Shown here in pieces: positions 11,801-24,034 of a stretch of 64,000 bases of DNA. A model generated the notes under the pieces. It made no database searches. It was not told the DNA's origin and worked only from the letters and a program-made list of their open reading frames with translations. Numbering within the stretch: the stretch's first letter is position 1; every line of letters starts with the position of its first letter. Position numbers and translations under genes: made by a program. Origin of the DNA: Syngnathus acus (Eukaryota > Chordata > Actinopteri > Syngnathiformes > Syngnathidae); contig NC_051089.1 of NCBI RefSeq assembly GCF_901709675.1, forward strand, positions 9,669,476 to 9,733,475. The letters run 5' to 3'.

Positions 11801-13678
11801 CCGCTCTCCGAGCAGGCTCGGAGGGAACGCGACAAAAAGCACCTGAACGACGTTACGGCCGCAAAGCTGCCTCCTCTCTACCACACTCCAGCCCAGCTTC
11901 TGTCTCTGCAGGAGTCTGCTGACCTACTGAGAACACAGGCAAAGAAACAACAGGTTAGTCCATTCTTGCAGGTAACACACATTTTTCTTCTTTACCCAAG
12001 TATGAAAATCAAAATTTTTCATCGACTAGAGTTTTATGAATTTTCCCATATTTGTCCCCTAACATATTTGTCTCCTCTGATGTTGGATATAAAATATACA
12101 GGGTTCGGCAAAATGGTCTGACACATTTGTAGGTTTGATAAAATGCAAATAAATTAAAGAAACAAAACCGTTGGGTTTTTTTATTTTCAAAAAGTTTATA
12201 TAATGCCATTTTTTTTGTTGTTTCGTTTCATTTCAGTTTCGTTTTCGAATAATGTTATTTTGGTCTCACCGCTGCCACATTTTCTGGAGTTCTGGCAGTG
12301 CTTTTGATTTGATTTTCGTTTCAAAAGCGTTTGAAAGCGCGATGCTCACCGATTCCAATTGATGTTAGCAACTGAAACGAAGCAAAATAACATTATTCGA
12401 AAACGAAACGAAAATGAAACGAAACAAAACAAAACAAACTGGCACATGTACGTTTCGAAAAAAAAACAAAACCTTTTTTGTTTCTTTAATTTATTTGCAT
12501 TTTATTAAACCCACAAATGTGTCAGATTATTTTGCCGGACCCTGTATATTAAAATAACAAAAATAGATTAGCCAGTATTTCACTGGTGACTCAATTAAAG
12601 CTTTTATTTTTGAAGCTCTTAATTAGGATTCAATGAATTTCACACTGTGTAAAAATGTGATCGTAAGAACAACAAAAGTATATTTATTATAAGATCATAC
12701 TCATTGTTGTTAGTTTTTTTTTTTTTTTTTTTTGCTGAGCACTGCTTTTACATTAAACGTTTTGTCTTACCTTGATATTGTATATGTATGTTATGAAAGC
12801 CACAATTATAAAATTAGCTCCACGTCAGCTGTCATAACTACATGTCTGGTATTTCTAACAAACCATTCTGTGTCAATTCAGTAAAGAATTCAATGATATA
12901 TGATTAATTTATTGTAGCTATACAGATTAATGGAAACAATATTATCTACTCTTTATTTTTACTAATAAAATATAAACTTTATTTTGTACTTTTTACATGG
13001 CAGGCGGGCAGGCAGGCTCTGCCTCTGTTGCCTGACTTGACTGCATGTTGCTTCTACCTGCATGTCGAACACTTATATTTAATACATTAGTCAATAAATG
13101 TTGCCTTAGCTAATGTTACTATTTATCAAGCACTTTGTGGACCTTCATTTAGTAACATGATTCAGTCAGAGATGACAGTGTTCTGTTTAACACATATTAG
13201 TCCGGCTACTCATCAGTTAAGAATCGATGCCGTAATTCGTAAGGTGGCGGCCATGGCTCAGGCGGTAGAGCGGGTCGTTCAGTAACTGGAGGGTCGGCCG
13301 TTCGAAATCGCTCTGTCTGAGTCATGCGTCTTTGCATGTCATATCCTCCAAAGAGCTCTAGATGGCAGCATTTAGCCAGCATCCAAACAGACTGCATGCA
13401 CACGATGCAAGTAACGCGTCTACTCATGGAAACCCGTGGGACCCCGTTAGCCAGTCCATGACTGTCTCTAAAGTCTCGGGCCGCACGTTGAACCTCGCTT
13501 GTCGAGCCAAGCCATGTGTTGTGGTTCACGTCAGGAGCTGCAGGCCAAGCTGGCAGCACAGAAACTGTCCGAGGGTTTGAAGATGTCCATGGGGAGCTAC
13601 TGTCCTGACGGCGGCCCCATGGCGGCCTACAAAGAGGTTCACGATGAAGGAGCGCAGACTTCCTCAGAAGAGGACTGA
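8849..13678 (+). CDS. polr2m: RNA polymerase II subunit M / Gdown1 (GRINL1A), with duplicated exon
   Basis: Nuclear protein that binds Pol II, competes with TFIIF and stabilises paused polymerase. Coding exons: 8849-8946, 10552-11055, 11149-11637, 11731-11953, 13535-13678. With all five joined the frame is open for 485 codons plus TGA; human POLR2M has about 368. The start fits the family: MSKSQGQVGDLNKQSREQL, then LLLRQNSILADK. Exon 2a carries the LPDKGKRI motif. Exons 4-5 give RERDKKHLNDVTAAKLPPLY, PAQLLSLQES, LQAKLAAQKL and an acidic end (SSEED). Exon 2b at 11149-11637 is a tandem copy of exon 2a in the same splice phase (2 to 2), so it can be included or skipped without breaking frame. 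Introns hold a LINE fragment, a palindromic MITE and a SINE. Identity is firm; whether both copies are used in one message is inference. Confidence 0.9.
9063..9325. repeat. ACTAGT-rich dispersed repeat, copy 2
   Basis: Lies in polr2m intron 1. It shares with 1640-1990 the order ACTAGT, CAGTTGGGCC, GTAATAG and GGGCCAAAAGTGTCAC. It is followed by a poly-A run (about 9336-9353). Family unknown. Confidence 0.4.
9478..10055 (-). mobile_element. 3' end of an L2-like LINE (5'-truncated)
   Basis: On the minus strand, 9979-9740 encodes the last about 79 residues of a reverse-transcriptase-type ORF, with the typical ending HYAPHSWNKLPEDIRS followed by FKSKLKTFLF. It is followed by a 3' UTR reading into AAGTGCTATATAAATAAA-like sequence and a short TTTGAC tandem tail near 9478-9500. 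This is the usual 5'-truncated LINE insertion of fish genomes, sitting in polr2m intron 1 in reverse orientation. The subfamily is not certain. Confidence 0.7.
10260..10448. repeat. 23-bp direct repeat around ~143 bp, with CRE-like core
   Basis: 10260-10282 and 10426-10448 share ATGCATTGACGTCATT.ACAT. Each contains the palindrome TGACGTCA (10266-10273, 10432-10439), which matches the CREB/ATF site. Both sit in polr2m intron 1 just upstream of exon 2a. Whether this is a duplication scar or regulatory is unknown. Confidence 0.55.
10552..11730 (+). repeat. Tandem duplication of polr2m exon 2 plus following intron
   Basis: Unit 1 is exon 10552-11055 plus intron 11056-11148 (597 bp); unit 2 is exon 11149-11637 plus intron 11638-11730 (582 bp). 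The 15-bp difference equals one in-frame deletion of five codons (KYRRA) in copy 2. The two 93-bp introns differ at two positions that I can see. About 245 bp in the middle of the exons (from GTCACTGGGCAGC on) differs at only three positions, while both ends are more diverged. Both acceptors and both GTGAGC donors are intact. Confidence 0.93.
12095..12548. mobile_element. Long-palindrome MITE (Tc1/mariner-like, TA flanks)
   Basis: Starts TATACAGGGTTCGGCAAAAT and ends with the near reverse complement, ATTTTGCCGGACCCTGTATA. The arms continue as inverted repeats for about 170 bp (roughly 12095-12266 and 12379-12548), sharing a GACACATTTGT box, a TAATTTATTTGCATTTTAT box and a CGAATAATGTTATTTTG box. 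The loop is about 110 bp. Terminal repeats next to TA dinucleotides suggest a non-autonomous Tc1/mariner-type element; there is no transposase. It lies in the last polr2m intron. Confidence 0.8.
13241..13330 (+). mobile_element. tRNA-derived SINE head
   Basis: Contains an A-box-like TGGCTCAGGCGGTAGAGCG and a B-box-like GGCCGTTCGAAATC at about the right spacing, then CTGTCTGAGTCATG. This matches a tRNA-headed SINE family common in teleosts. It does not fold as an intact tRNA. Its tail may run on towards the last polr2m exon, whose acceptor is 205 bp downstream. Confidence 0.6.
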
Positions 13679-13844
13679 TCCTGGACGGTCAGATGGGAGG
13701 AACACCTGCTGGTTCCTGAAGGGCTTTCACTCCAAGGGAATTCATAAGAGGACATGTTTGCCTGCTGCCAACAGTCAATGCCATAAGACACTACTGATGG
13801 ACTTTGAAGGACAGAAACTTGATGGAAACTGGGGCTACATTTCA

Positions 13845-13850
13845 AATAAA
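13845..13850 (+). terminator. polr2m polyadenylation signal AATAAA
   Basis: Canonical AATAAA 167 bases after the polr2m stop codon, the first in the 3' UTR. A cleavage site around 13865-13880 would follow. Confidence 0.65.
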
Positions 13851-16708
13851 TGCATTTCTAATGAAAATGGCCTCTAGCGTATTCAAATAAGCAACTAACC
13901 ATTTAGTATCGGAAAGTTCTGGCATAACAACAAAGTACGTGATATAAATATGACATGAACGCGTTCTCTCTCTGGGCCGTGTTGATGTGCACTCATATTT
14001 TCCTCTTATCAAGCTGCTCCACTGAACCCCAACAATGGGTGAACACAACCTGCTTTCCTTGCCTAATATTTTGTAGTGGAACATAAACAATAATAAGTCA
14101 ATAATTATTAAATAGCATGAGCTTAGGCTTAGCTGCCGCTGGGAGGTACCTAGTAACTGTACTGGAATACATTTTAAAAATAACCCTCCCAACCCTGAAA
14201 ATAATGCATACATCATGTATATATGCATTCTTGTATTAGCACTGTTTATACCTTTTGGATGAAAATGAAAAGAAAAGTGTCTAGAGTACGGTACGGGTGC
14301 AGCTGTAATGAATAGAGCCAGCAGCCTTTCAAGTATTCACACACCATTTATCTCTTGCAAGTAAATATCGTTTTATAGTGTTTGCTTCGTGCAAATATGC
14401 CCATTGCTTTATGCTTGTCAAATGGTGCAGATGAAGCCGCTGCTTGTCTAAGATCACGCAAGGCGTTATCACGCAGAGATCAGTGGCACGCTCGATAACA
14501 GCGATCCAAAAGGGAGTGAAATACCGTAACATCTGGACTGGATTTGAACGGTATTATTGCTGGCGGCGGCGGCCGCCGCTGCAGTGGGCGGGCAACATGG
14601 CAAATCGCGTCTTTCCACTTTGCTAATACGTGGGAGATAAGATGTGCCAGCTACAGCCGGTACCTTTCCCGTCATCACTCATCCAGCACTCAAAGCGCTC
14701 ACCATGTTAATTCAAACAACCTGATGCAAAGGAAGGGATCACGCAGGTCAGAGTGACGTCTCAAGATGCCCCTTGATAACCTTTTGCAAATGGTGCTGAA
14801 ATCATTGTTCTGATTGCCGATCGGCTCCAGAGTGGCCCGCGTGGATGACGTCCAATAACAAACTGGCTCCGTAGAGGATCCTCTTTGCGCTGGAATTAAT
14901 CACAGCCCACCTCGGTGACTGTTCCCAATTATGGGGCACTCTTTTGTCGCCATTCACACGCTTTCCATCAAACTTTTCACATTGTCCACTGATGAGGTTG
15001 TTTATACTTCTACTCGGGTCCCCCGGGCCCCTAGTCTCACATTTACGTATGAGCACCCCTTGAAGTCGTCTGCAAGTGATTTGCTTCAGCTCTCGTGTCC
15101 GAAATTTGATGTTTTGGAGCGGGAAGTGGAATATGATGATCAAGAGCAGTCAGCTCGCTCTTAAGTTAGATATAAAAGTATGATGTACGCATCAAAGTTG
15201 GGCTCTTTGTACCATGACTGGATTGTATCTGCCAGCTTGCAGAGTCTGAGATCATACTTTTTTCCATATTCTGGGGGGCACATGAGTGGATGAAATAATG
15301 TAATGCATCGCAGCTTTGTCCAGATGAGGTTCCAGACTATCGGTGCCAGCACTCCCTCCACCTTTTGCACAAAACATGAGTCAAGTGAAGCTGTTTTCCC
15401 CCTTTGTATCATTTCTATCGCTCACATTTTCCTTTTTGACTGGGGAATTGTCAAATTTTTTATGCGCTACATTTTTCTCTCCTGGCAGATGTTGCCCGTG
15501 ACTTTTATATCTGAGAGGCAATACTGTTGGGATTTTTCTTCAGAATATGTCAGAGGCTCGAAAAATATTTTCGGGTTTGTTTGCGCAGCAGTTTGCGAAG
15601 AAGAAGTTAATTAGAGGAGCAGCTTTCATTATCAAATGTGATCTGTCTTCTAATTGCTGGGTTAAAACTCTAACAAGCAGCATTCGGACAAATGTTTCTG
15701 CCGTCTCCAATGTTTTAGCCTCTCAAAGAGTTACTCGTGTGTGTGTATTTGACTTTACATGTGTTAAATTTGCCAAGTGTGACAATCTGCAGAGCCCCGC
15801 TTTGTTTCACACTTGGAAATGTCGTCGACTGTGAACGACAACCACGAGACGTCGTCCATCCTCCCCGAAGGTCTTTGATTGTCTGCGTGTCTTTATCGTG
15901 ACATTGATCATCAAAGATCATTGCTCTTGCATTCTTGTCAGAGGAAGACGACGCATGCTTGTAATTATTCTGCAAGGCATACAGACTGTTCTTTTTTTCT
16001 TTCTTTATTTGACACTGTTGGGATTATTCTTCCAACAAGTTCACTAAATCAAGCGATGGCAAAGGTTAACAATGCCCCCACGCACGTTTAGTGTTTCCGT
16101 CTCCTTGGACCAATGTTTACAATTCACAAGCCACAAAATGGACCACAAATGGGAAAAAGCTGTGACAGCTTATCCTTGTGTCGTCACTCGCAGCAGATGC
16201 ATCGCATGCATGTTTATGTTGAAGATTGCTTGGTAGTAGTTCCACTTCCACGCTAGGTGGCAGTAGTGTATCTTTACAGCTCATGTTTTGGCTCTGCCAA
16301 AAATCTGCTTCAACCAAATGGGAGCCATCATCAAGACGGTAGTGAAGTCATTATATTTTTTTGTTGATCGAGTAGCTGTGCAGCAATGAGGAAATTTGAC
16401 GGACTGGCACCGCCATATTCTTTGTTTTGTGCATTTTCTATCCGAGTGATTCCCAACCACTGATACCATCAGCTCAGTGGGGTTTTCATTCATGACCATA
16501 ACTTTTTTGCAGTTTTACTTGGATCGTTTGCTGCGTTTTTTTAAGCCACACTTTTCAAAAACGCAAATTTGCAAGCTGAAGATGAACAGAAGAGACATGA
16601 TAAGGTTGAAACGTTCCCGGTGCCCCCGCAGCCTACTTAAACTCACTTAAAACTCTTTGTAGACATATTTCGACACCCCAAAAAACGTGTCTCGGAGTTA
16701 ACAAGCAC

Positions 16709-16793
16709 TCTCTTTCTGTCTTTCTCTTTCTTTGTCTGTCTCTCTCAGCCTCTCTTGGTCTTTTGAGCTTTCCCTTTCGCTCTCGTTCAGTAA

Positions 16794-16862
<69 letters not shown>

Positions 16863-17000
16863 TCTCGCTTGGGCTCTGTCTCACGCTCTAGGTAGGTCTC
16901 TCGATCTCTCTCTCAGTTTCTCTCTGTCTCTCTTTTTCTCTTGGTCTCACTTTGTCTCTCGGTCTCTGTCGCTCTCTGTTTCTCTCTCTCCCTTTCTCTT
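16709..17000. repeat. CT-rich low-complexity tract with pure (TC)n
   Basis: Pyrimidine-rich microsatellite. Pure (TC)n runs from about 16797 to 16859, flanked by interrupted TCTCTC/TCTTT repeats. Open frames across it (Leu-Ser or Arg-Glu repeats) are artefacts. Confidence 0.95.
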
Positions 17001-18262
17001 AATAATTGAAATCACATCGCTTGCTAAACATTGGCGATTGGTTTATTTAAACTGAATCGGTGAGCTAACCCCCAAGTCCTGATCTTGTAAAGCCTAATAA
17101 AAACTGTCTTGGCTGAGAATCAATTCCAAACCAACTTTGTGACTCACTAGCCTCAGTGTGATAGTTTCAAAGTGATGGTGCATGGACGGCTGAGGCTTCA
17201 GCTTAAGACCCGGTGGTTAAGCCCAAATAGAAGTGGGCGATCGGAGTCTGGCCCTACTTATCGTGCCGTGAGATGAGAAGTCGAATACGATCGGCATACG
17301 TGCGCACTTGAAATAGCGCGATGCTCGGAAAGTTTTGCATAACAATCCTGAGGCGCTCGGAAGGAAAGACGGGGCGAGGGAAGAACGAAGAAGAGGAGGA
17401 GGGGGAAAATGGGTTGAAGCCCGTGATGCGCGCTGCGGGCCAAGAAGCTGCCAGTGTCCCAGCCGCTGCATGTCTGGCCTGGCACCGCATTAAGCGAGCG
17501 GCCTGTTTTGGGGCCTGTCAAAAGCTCATCACAGCAAGGAAGCCATCTCTGTGGGGATGCGCCAGCTTGCCAGGGCTCGGCAGGGGTGGGGCGGGGGCAA
17601 CTACAGATCTGGCCCAGCTGCTTGGTCATAATGAGGAGGAAAATTCTTATTATTGTATTCCCATTAAGGTTACAACAACAATGCACTATTCTCCCGAGTA
17701 TTTTACTCTCTCGCTCTATCTTTTCAGGCTTTTTAAACTTCACATCTTCTTTGTTTACTCTCTTTGGAGAAATGTGAACCCGTTGTTATTTTTATAGCAT
17801 GAGAATTACGGGATCATGTTTAATGAAACACAGAGATCTTTTTTTTTTAAATATATACAAGAAACTCTTGAATCTGAAATCTAAACTTCACATGTTCCTT
17901 TCCATTATCTGTCCCAAAAGGCCTAGCTGATTGTATGAGTGCACTTTACTCCACAATTACCTCGTCGTCAGAGGATTATAAAAATCTGGGTAGCGTTATG
18001 TGTGCCAATCAAACGGTGCACATGTTGAAGTTTCTTGTACGAACATCCGAACACCACCACGTTTACATTCATCTGACTTGACGTGCTCCACAGCACACTC
18101 AGTATGCTATAAAGTACACAATAAAACAAAAACAAAAATATTGAGAAGCTTGTGAATGTCAAATCTTTTATTGCACTGCAGTAGTGACATACTAACAGTG
18201 GGAATGGTGCGAATGGAGCGAAGCTGGCAGCTGCCATGTTTCATAATGCTGAGAAAAGTTCC

Positions 18263-18352
18263 AGTGAGTGAGTGAGTGAGTGAGTGAGTGAGTGAGTGAG
18301 TGAGTGAGTGAGTGAGTGAGTGAGTGAGTGAGTGAGTGAGTGAGTGAGTGAG
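18263..18352. repeat. (GTGA)n microsatellite, ~22 units
   Basis: About 90 bp of uninterrupted AGTG/TGAG tetranucleotide repeat. The minus-strand frame through it reads SLTH repeats and is not a gene. Confidence 0.97.
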
Positions 18353-19451
18353 CGACGTGCCGTTTAGTTCACTATTCGTAGTTGTTAGGAATACTATATT
18401 CATGATGCCAGGCACTGTGCCAGAACAACAATAGTAAAATGAAGCAGGAATCCTCTTCAGTCCAACAATTAGGGGGCCTCCATACCAAGTAGTTGGCTGG
18501 TTTCGACGCTGTAATGTTGTGACCATTCCAAGCCCGCAGGCCAGGTGTTTTTCATTGCGTGGCTTTGACCCCACAGGACGCTCGGAGAGGACGTCGATAA
18601 ACCAGAGAAGTGGGAGTAAGAGGCTCAAATTGTTCTGTTTTTCTGTTTGTTCATGGCTTGTTTTTTGAGCCGGGCTGACGTACGGAGCAGGCGTATTTAT
18701 CGCCTGTTTGAGAAGGAATGCTTCATTTTTAAAGTACAAAAGGCTGTTGAGCAAACCTCAAGACACTGAGTGTATCTCATACCTTCGAGAAACCAGATTG
18801 CACTCTTCAGCTTCTATGACCGACACTCCAAATGTCACTTGAAGCACAATCTGCATATTCATCATTCTTTTGAGTTTCCAGTGTCTCCTGCCCTCCTCCG
18901 CTTTTTTTTTGCCAAGTCATTGTCATTGCATCTGTTATCTATAATTGTGTGTGGTGAATGTGATCAGGAGTGACATGGCCAAACAAATATTTTGTTTCTT
19001 GCTTCCTGTCTCTGCTGACTGTGTAAAGTGTCACTGAGATGGTTGGCCCTTTGCACGGAGCACTGTATCATCATTGAGTGCACATGTGAAAAGTACTTTG
19101 AGAATCATTATTGTGAACAAACACGAAATAGATGAATCTTAAAACAACTCTTTCATACACTTAAGACTTCTAGCTTTGGAGCGTAAAGGACAGGCTGTCG
19201 CCCTCTACTGGTTCATACTCGTAACTCAAATTCATCCGTGGCGCCCCAAAAGTTGTTATTGCAACTTTCAGTTTGTCGTAATTATTATTACTGATGATTA
19301 TTCCTTATGGTGCCGACTTATGTACAAAACATCTTGTAGGTGAGGGTCGAAACAATTGTGTGACCCATTTAAGGAGCTATTTTAGCAACTTGATAATGAC
19401 GGTAATGTTATTAAGGGTTTAAAAACTCTATACTGTACATGTAAAGACCCT

Positions 19452-19458
19452 GATATAT

Positions 19459-19497
<39 letters not shown>
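19452..19497. repeat. (TA)n microsatellite
   Basis: TA dinucleotide repeat with one CA interruption near 19461, in intergenic DNA. Confidence 0.95.
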
Positions 19498-19500
<3 letters not shown>

Positions 19501-20045
19501 CTATACGCACACACATAGGGCTCCATTGTGTTTCATATAACATCTATCAAAATTCATGATTTAATCGCAGGAGCTTGACGGTCCCCCCCCCCCCTCACCA
19601 ACATTAGACATAAGAGTTTATATACTTGTAGATTACAACATTGTTATTAACCAATAATCCATGGCCAAGGATGGACCCTGCCTCTTGCCCAAAGACAGCT
19701 GGGATAGAAAAACAAAAGTATTGTAAAATTATATTCATTGTATTAGCCAACACTGTGTTGATCAGTAACGCATGATATTAGTTTAAGATAAAAAGAAAAC
19801 ACATTGTCTCTCATAGCTGTTTCATTATTCAAGCAATAAACATCAAAGGAATGCTTAGCAGACGTTAGGCAGTTGTTATAACATGACTTGATGCTGCTGT
19901 CACGTCACATTGAAACAGTGGTGGTAGTATTTATTAATAGGAAGGTTTACATTACGCCTATAACTCCAAGTCACATTCTAAAACAAGATCATAACATTTG
20001 CGACAGCAGCGGTTTTAACATGGAAGATCATTCAGTCCTTTAGAT

Positions 20046-20338
20046 CAGGGGTGTCAAACTCGTTTTTTTCGCGGGCCACATTGTAGTCAACCCAAATAAA
20101 TGTACGAGCACCTCATATTATATACAGTAAAAGCTACAAGCAAACTGACAAATAACTCGTTTTCAAATCAGACGAATAAAAACTGGTCAAATATTTAAAA
20201 TAAAAGATATTATTAAAAGTGAAGACAATTTGCAATTCTAATAATGACAAATTTGATGCACAATTTGTCTTCGCGGGCCACATAAAATGATGTGGCGGGC
20301 CGTATCTGGCCCCCAGGGCCTTGAGTTTGACACCTTTG
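20046..20338. mobile_element. Non-autonomous hAT element with 8-bp target duplication
   Basis: Begins CAGGGGTGTCAAACTC and ends GAGTTTGACACCTTTG (imperfect terminal inverted repeats). It is flanked on both sides by the same 8-mer CTTTAGAT (20038-20045 and 20339-20346). The inside contains the CGCGGGCCACAT and GGCCGTATCTGGCCC phrases typical of this fish repeat. At 293 bp it has no transposase. The perfect flanking duplication supports a hAT superfamily insertion. Confidence 0.88.
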
Positions 20339-21548
20339 CTTTAGATGAAATGATACTTTATTCTTCCATGTGGGAAATTCACAAATGAAGCTGGTTTGCT
20401 CGTTGTTGTTTTTTTTACAGTCAGTGAGTATAAAAACGGGAACATTTAAAAACATAGGAAAATTTTAAAGCGGGCCGTGACCAATGAAGAATTTATCGCA
20501 CTAGAGTGAACGTTTACAGGCTGCAGATGGTCCTGCTTCACTTTCGGTATACGTACATGCCTTTCTCTGGCCCTACAGGTGTGGCGCCACTGTTTAATAA
20601 AAGACAGAGGGTGGATGCCGAGGTAGAGGCGCCAACAAAGCAGGCTCCCTTGTGGCTTGTTTTACAAGCTGCATCATCATGTGTGTGCTTCCTCAAGCAG
20701 GTGTTACATTGTGACTTGATAGTTATACATATTGGATATATTTCAATATTGTTTTTGTTTGGGGGGGGGATTTTCTGTATTCTACAAAATAACAAGTACG
20801 GATCAACTGTTGCCTTGGTTTGATTAAAGAGGAGCTGAGTGACTCATAAAAGTTGGGCAAATGGTTTAAAGCTGTGTTTTGGTGTAGAGCAGGTGGACCC
20901 ATCTGATGTTGGTCCGTGTCGCTGAGCTTGTACTGTTGTCGTCAGAGCAGTTAGACTGTGCTCTTATCTTAAGACACATGCTGTAAATAGGCTGTAAACA
21001 TGTCATGAGTCATCCTGAGTATGAAGTTAAATCCCCCCTTTCATGTGGTTGCCCTTCATTTTTCTTCAATCTCTTCCACCTCACACACTGGTCATTTAAC
21101 GTCCTGCGAGTTTATTTCTTCAAAGTCGGAAATTAAAGTCTATTAACATGGCTGACTCAGAGCAATAAATTGTCTTTAATGTATACCAACTTGCTGCACT
21201 TATGTTAATGCTGTTACCAGGCCTTTTGGAAACGTTCACCAACGTATTCTGCATCACTGTCCACTTGATAATAGCTTCTATCGACTTTCAGGGATTAGGA
21301 GCCCTATTTATACATCATGCTCATCAAAGGTAGGCTACACCCAAACAATTCAGGGTTTCTTCACTTAAGATCTCGAAGTGTAACTTTGGCAGAGCTCCTC
21401 CATGTCATTTTCTATCATCAACACGAACTTCGATACATGGAGAATGACTAACAACTACTTTAAAACAGAATAACTGAGGGTATCTGAGGTCGAGTTGGCC
21501 AAAATCTAGTTTGATTTTGTTTCAGCACCTTGCATCACTCTTCAATAA

Positions 21549-21551
<3 letters not shown>

Positions 21552-21630
<79 letters not shown>
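21552..21630. repeat. (CA)n microsatellite
   Basis: 79 bp of uninterrupted CA dinucleotide repeat in the intergenic region. Confidence 0.98.
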
Positions 21631-21632
<2 letters not shown>

Positions 21633-23719
21633 ACGTGGTTTGGACTTGTGTTGCAAGGTGATTGTTCTTCAAAGGCCGATTGTGATCAAACTAGGGCAGA
21701 CAATTTATGGCAAACTTGCACATGGAGTGCGGCTGGTATGTGCTTGGAACTGATCTTGACGATACACCCGTGGTAGAAGCAATGTACCCAGATATGGAAA
21801 GTTTCATCAGAACTTTTTCATCCAATTTCCTGGATAATGGTGGTTTTAACCCCCCTGCTTTGTGCGAGTGATTTTTGTTCAGGAAGCTTTCCATTAAGAG
21901 CCATTCTTGTTTCTCTCAGCAGTTTGTCTTGTCCAACACAGCAGTAAACTGCATTTCCTGGAGGCCTCGCTCAGTGCCAGTGCTCTCCTTTGTGCATGTT
22001 GGCTCACTTGCGTCGTTTTCTGGGCCACCTAAATGGAACGGAGCCATCCGTAATGTTATTAGTTACACCTGACAAGTCCAACCGTCTGCTGGGAGAAAGA
22101 TCTATATCAGCGGATGCGGTCATTTCCACTTTGAGCTGCACGATGGTTGTTAAATCGGGAGGATTTTTCCTCATTGCCTCATTACAGATGAGTATGTATG
22201 GCTGTTTCCAGCTCCCATATGATCAATAGAGGCTTTCAGTATTGATAAAGCTCATTCTACAGACATCAAAAACACATTGTGAAGAAGACAGTTCATTCCA
22301 GGTTAGGTATTGTTTTTTTTACGCATCGCCGCAAACCTCTTGTCATTCATGTCACTTCTGGAATGCTTTGGTGGATTTTAATGACATTTTTGAGCGCTTA
22401 TTGATGCCAGTCTGTTGATAAGGAAGCATACTAACCACTTGAAGACATTGCTGTTCTGGTCTGTGACCGGTGTTTATTGGTTCCAGAAGTCTGGCAGGGC
22501 CCAATATTGTGGTTCTCATGCAATGAATTATTAACTTGAGTGTTGGAATGGATGGAGTGATGTCTTTGGACACTTTTGAATATCATGGCACACTTCCATG
22601 TACTACAGTCGCCATCCATTTGAGAGCACAGCCAGCAGTGGTACCTCAAGATGCTATCAGCCTAAGCAAACAAACAAATGGCAATAAAGACCTGGCAAAA
22701 GTAGAGAAGCAGCTGTGATTGTGTCTGTGTCCCACAGTCCTTTGAGACTATTCTTTAATCCTGACACCTGCAAGCCATTTCATTATGATTTACAGTGGGG
22801 GGAAATGTAGTCTGGGGGCAGGGAGACCACCAGAGGAACTGTTTTCACAACAAATGATGGGGAACACGTTGTTGTTTCTCGCAGGCCAAGCATTTGTAGT
22901 GCGTTGCTCACTAACATATGGATAACTTTGTTCTCCCAGAGAATAAAAATAGGCTTCTCAAGAGAGCTTGTGACTATTTATTGGAATCATAAGTGCACAT
23001 AGGGCCTCTCACATTTTTTTTTTTTTAATAGACAAGGAGTGTTTGAAGCCATGTAAACATAAATACATTGGAGGTTTTGGGACAGGATATGAACTTTGTA
23101 TGAATGGTCATTAAACAAGATCTCCAAAGACCAGCGCAACAAGGTTACATGACTTAAAGTCACCCAGCTGCTCACCAATCATGTCTTAGTATTCTCTTTG
23201 TGCGGCCACTTTCCCATGTGTATAAGTTAGTTGAAAAAGTCGCTGCATTGCGGCTGTAATTGCGTATGTCTAACACTGCGCACATGTGCTCTAAAGACTT
23301 TGCTTAACTTTGTCCAAACATTTTAGAGTTGGTGTCTGACGCTTGTTAAAAATCAATCCTCAATTTGCAGGAATACTTGCAGGATCTTGAAATTGAAAAT
23401 GGAATAGCCTCCCTCAGGCTGATTCAGATGTCTATTAAATAGTCATGAGTCGTGAGGTAAAAAAATGGAATCAGAATCAGCGACCTTTAGTTTGAATAGT
23501 TTAACTGTATATCGTCAAAAGGTCTCTCTCGTAACTCAGTTTTATTTACAAACACTTTCAAACCACCGCAGCTGAGACAAAGTGCAGTTTATAGTAAAAA
23601 AACGGAACATTAAACAAGACAATTGAACATAATGTAATTTAAAAACAATAAACCGGTCACAAAGTTGAAAGAAAACGAGACACTAAAACAGAATCAAAGC
23701 AGAGTCTCCTGAGAGTCTC

Positions 23720-23935
23720 AGAAACTAAAAAATGAACTCTGGTTTTTAAAAATCAACACTGAAGGGGTTTGTTTAATTTGCACAAGGAGGTCATGCCATA
23801 ATTTGGGACCAACGACAGAAAAAGTCTCCAATTGAATTTTGGTATCAAATTCTGGGCAGGAAGGAGTGCAGAGATGTCGCAAAAAACATTTAAAGATTTG
23901 AAAAGAGAACAGAATCTTAAAATTAGCAAAAACGT
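23720..23935 (-). mobile_element. Possible LINE 3'-end fragment
   Basis: The run through AAGGAGGTCATGCCATAATTT, then AAAGTCTCC, and AGAATCTTAAAATTAGC resembles, in order, the reverse-strand LINE end at 9740-10010 (TTTATTCCAGCTGTG, then AGAATCTTAAAATCTATTC). It is strongly decayed. Assignment is by resemblance only. Confidence 0.35.
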
Positions 23936-24034
23936 TGAAAGGCCAAAATAAGAGTTAGTTATGTGTGCTCTTATGTGTTCCGGTTAAGCCAGAGTTGGGG
24001 AAAAAAAAAATGGATTTAACATAACCATTTTGTG

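Larger units (their letters stand above)
13851..20037. other. polr2m-aldh1a2 intergenic region, part 1
   Basis: About 6 kb with no exon recognised. It holds a short GC-rich patch around 14555-14590 (GCGGCCGC inside a CGG/CCG run), the CT microsatellite tract, the GTGA array and a TA repeat. The many small open frames do not resemble known proteins and lack neighbouring exons. Confidence 0.55.

Noticed and set aside
13241-13330. A real tRNA gene
   Set aside because: A and B boxes are present but the flanking arms do not pair into a cloverleaf by eye; it fits a SINE head. The same applies to 30950, 61031 and 61181.
16633-17055. Arg-Glu and Leu-Ser repeat frames
   Set aside because: Translation of the CT microsatellite on both strands.
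18107-18754. 215-codon minus-strand frame, the second-longest single open frame after that of the last myzap exon
   Set aside because: It owes its length to the GTGA microsatellite (SLTH repeats); the flanks show no protein family resemblance or splice context.
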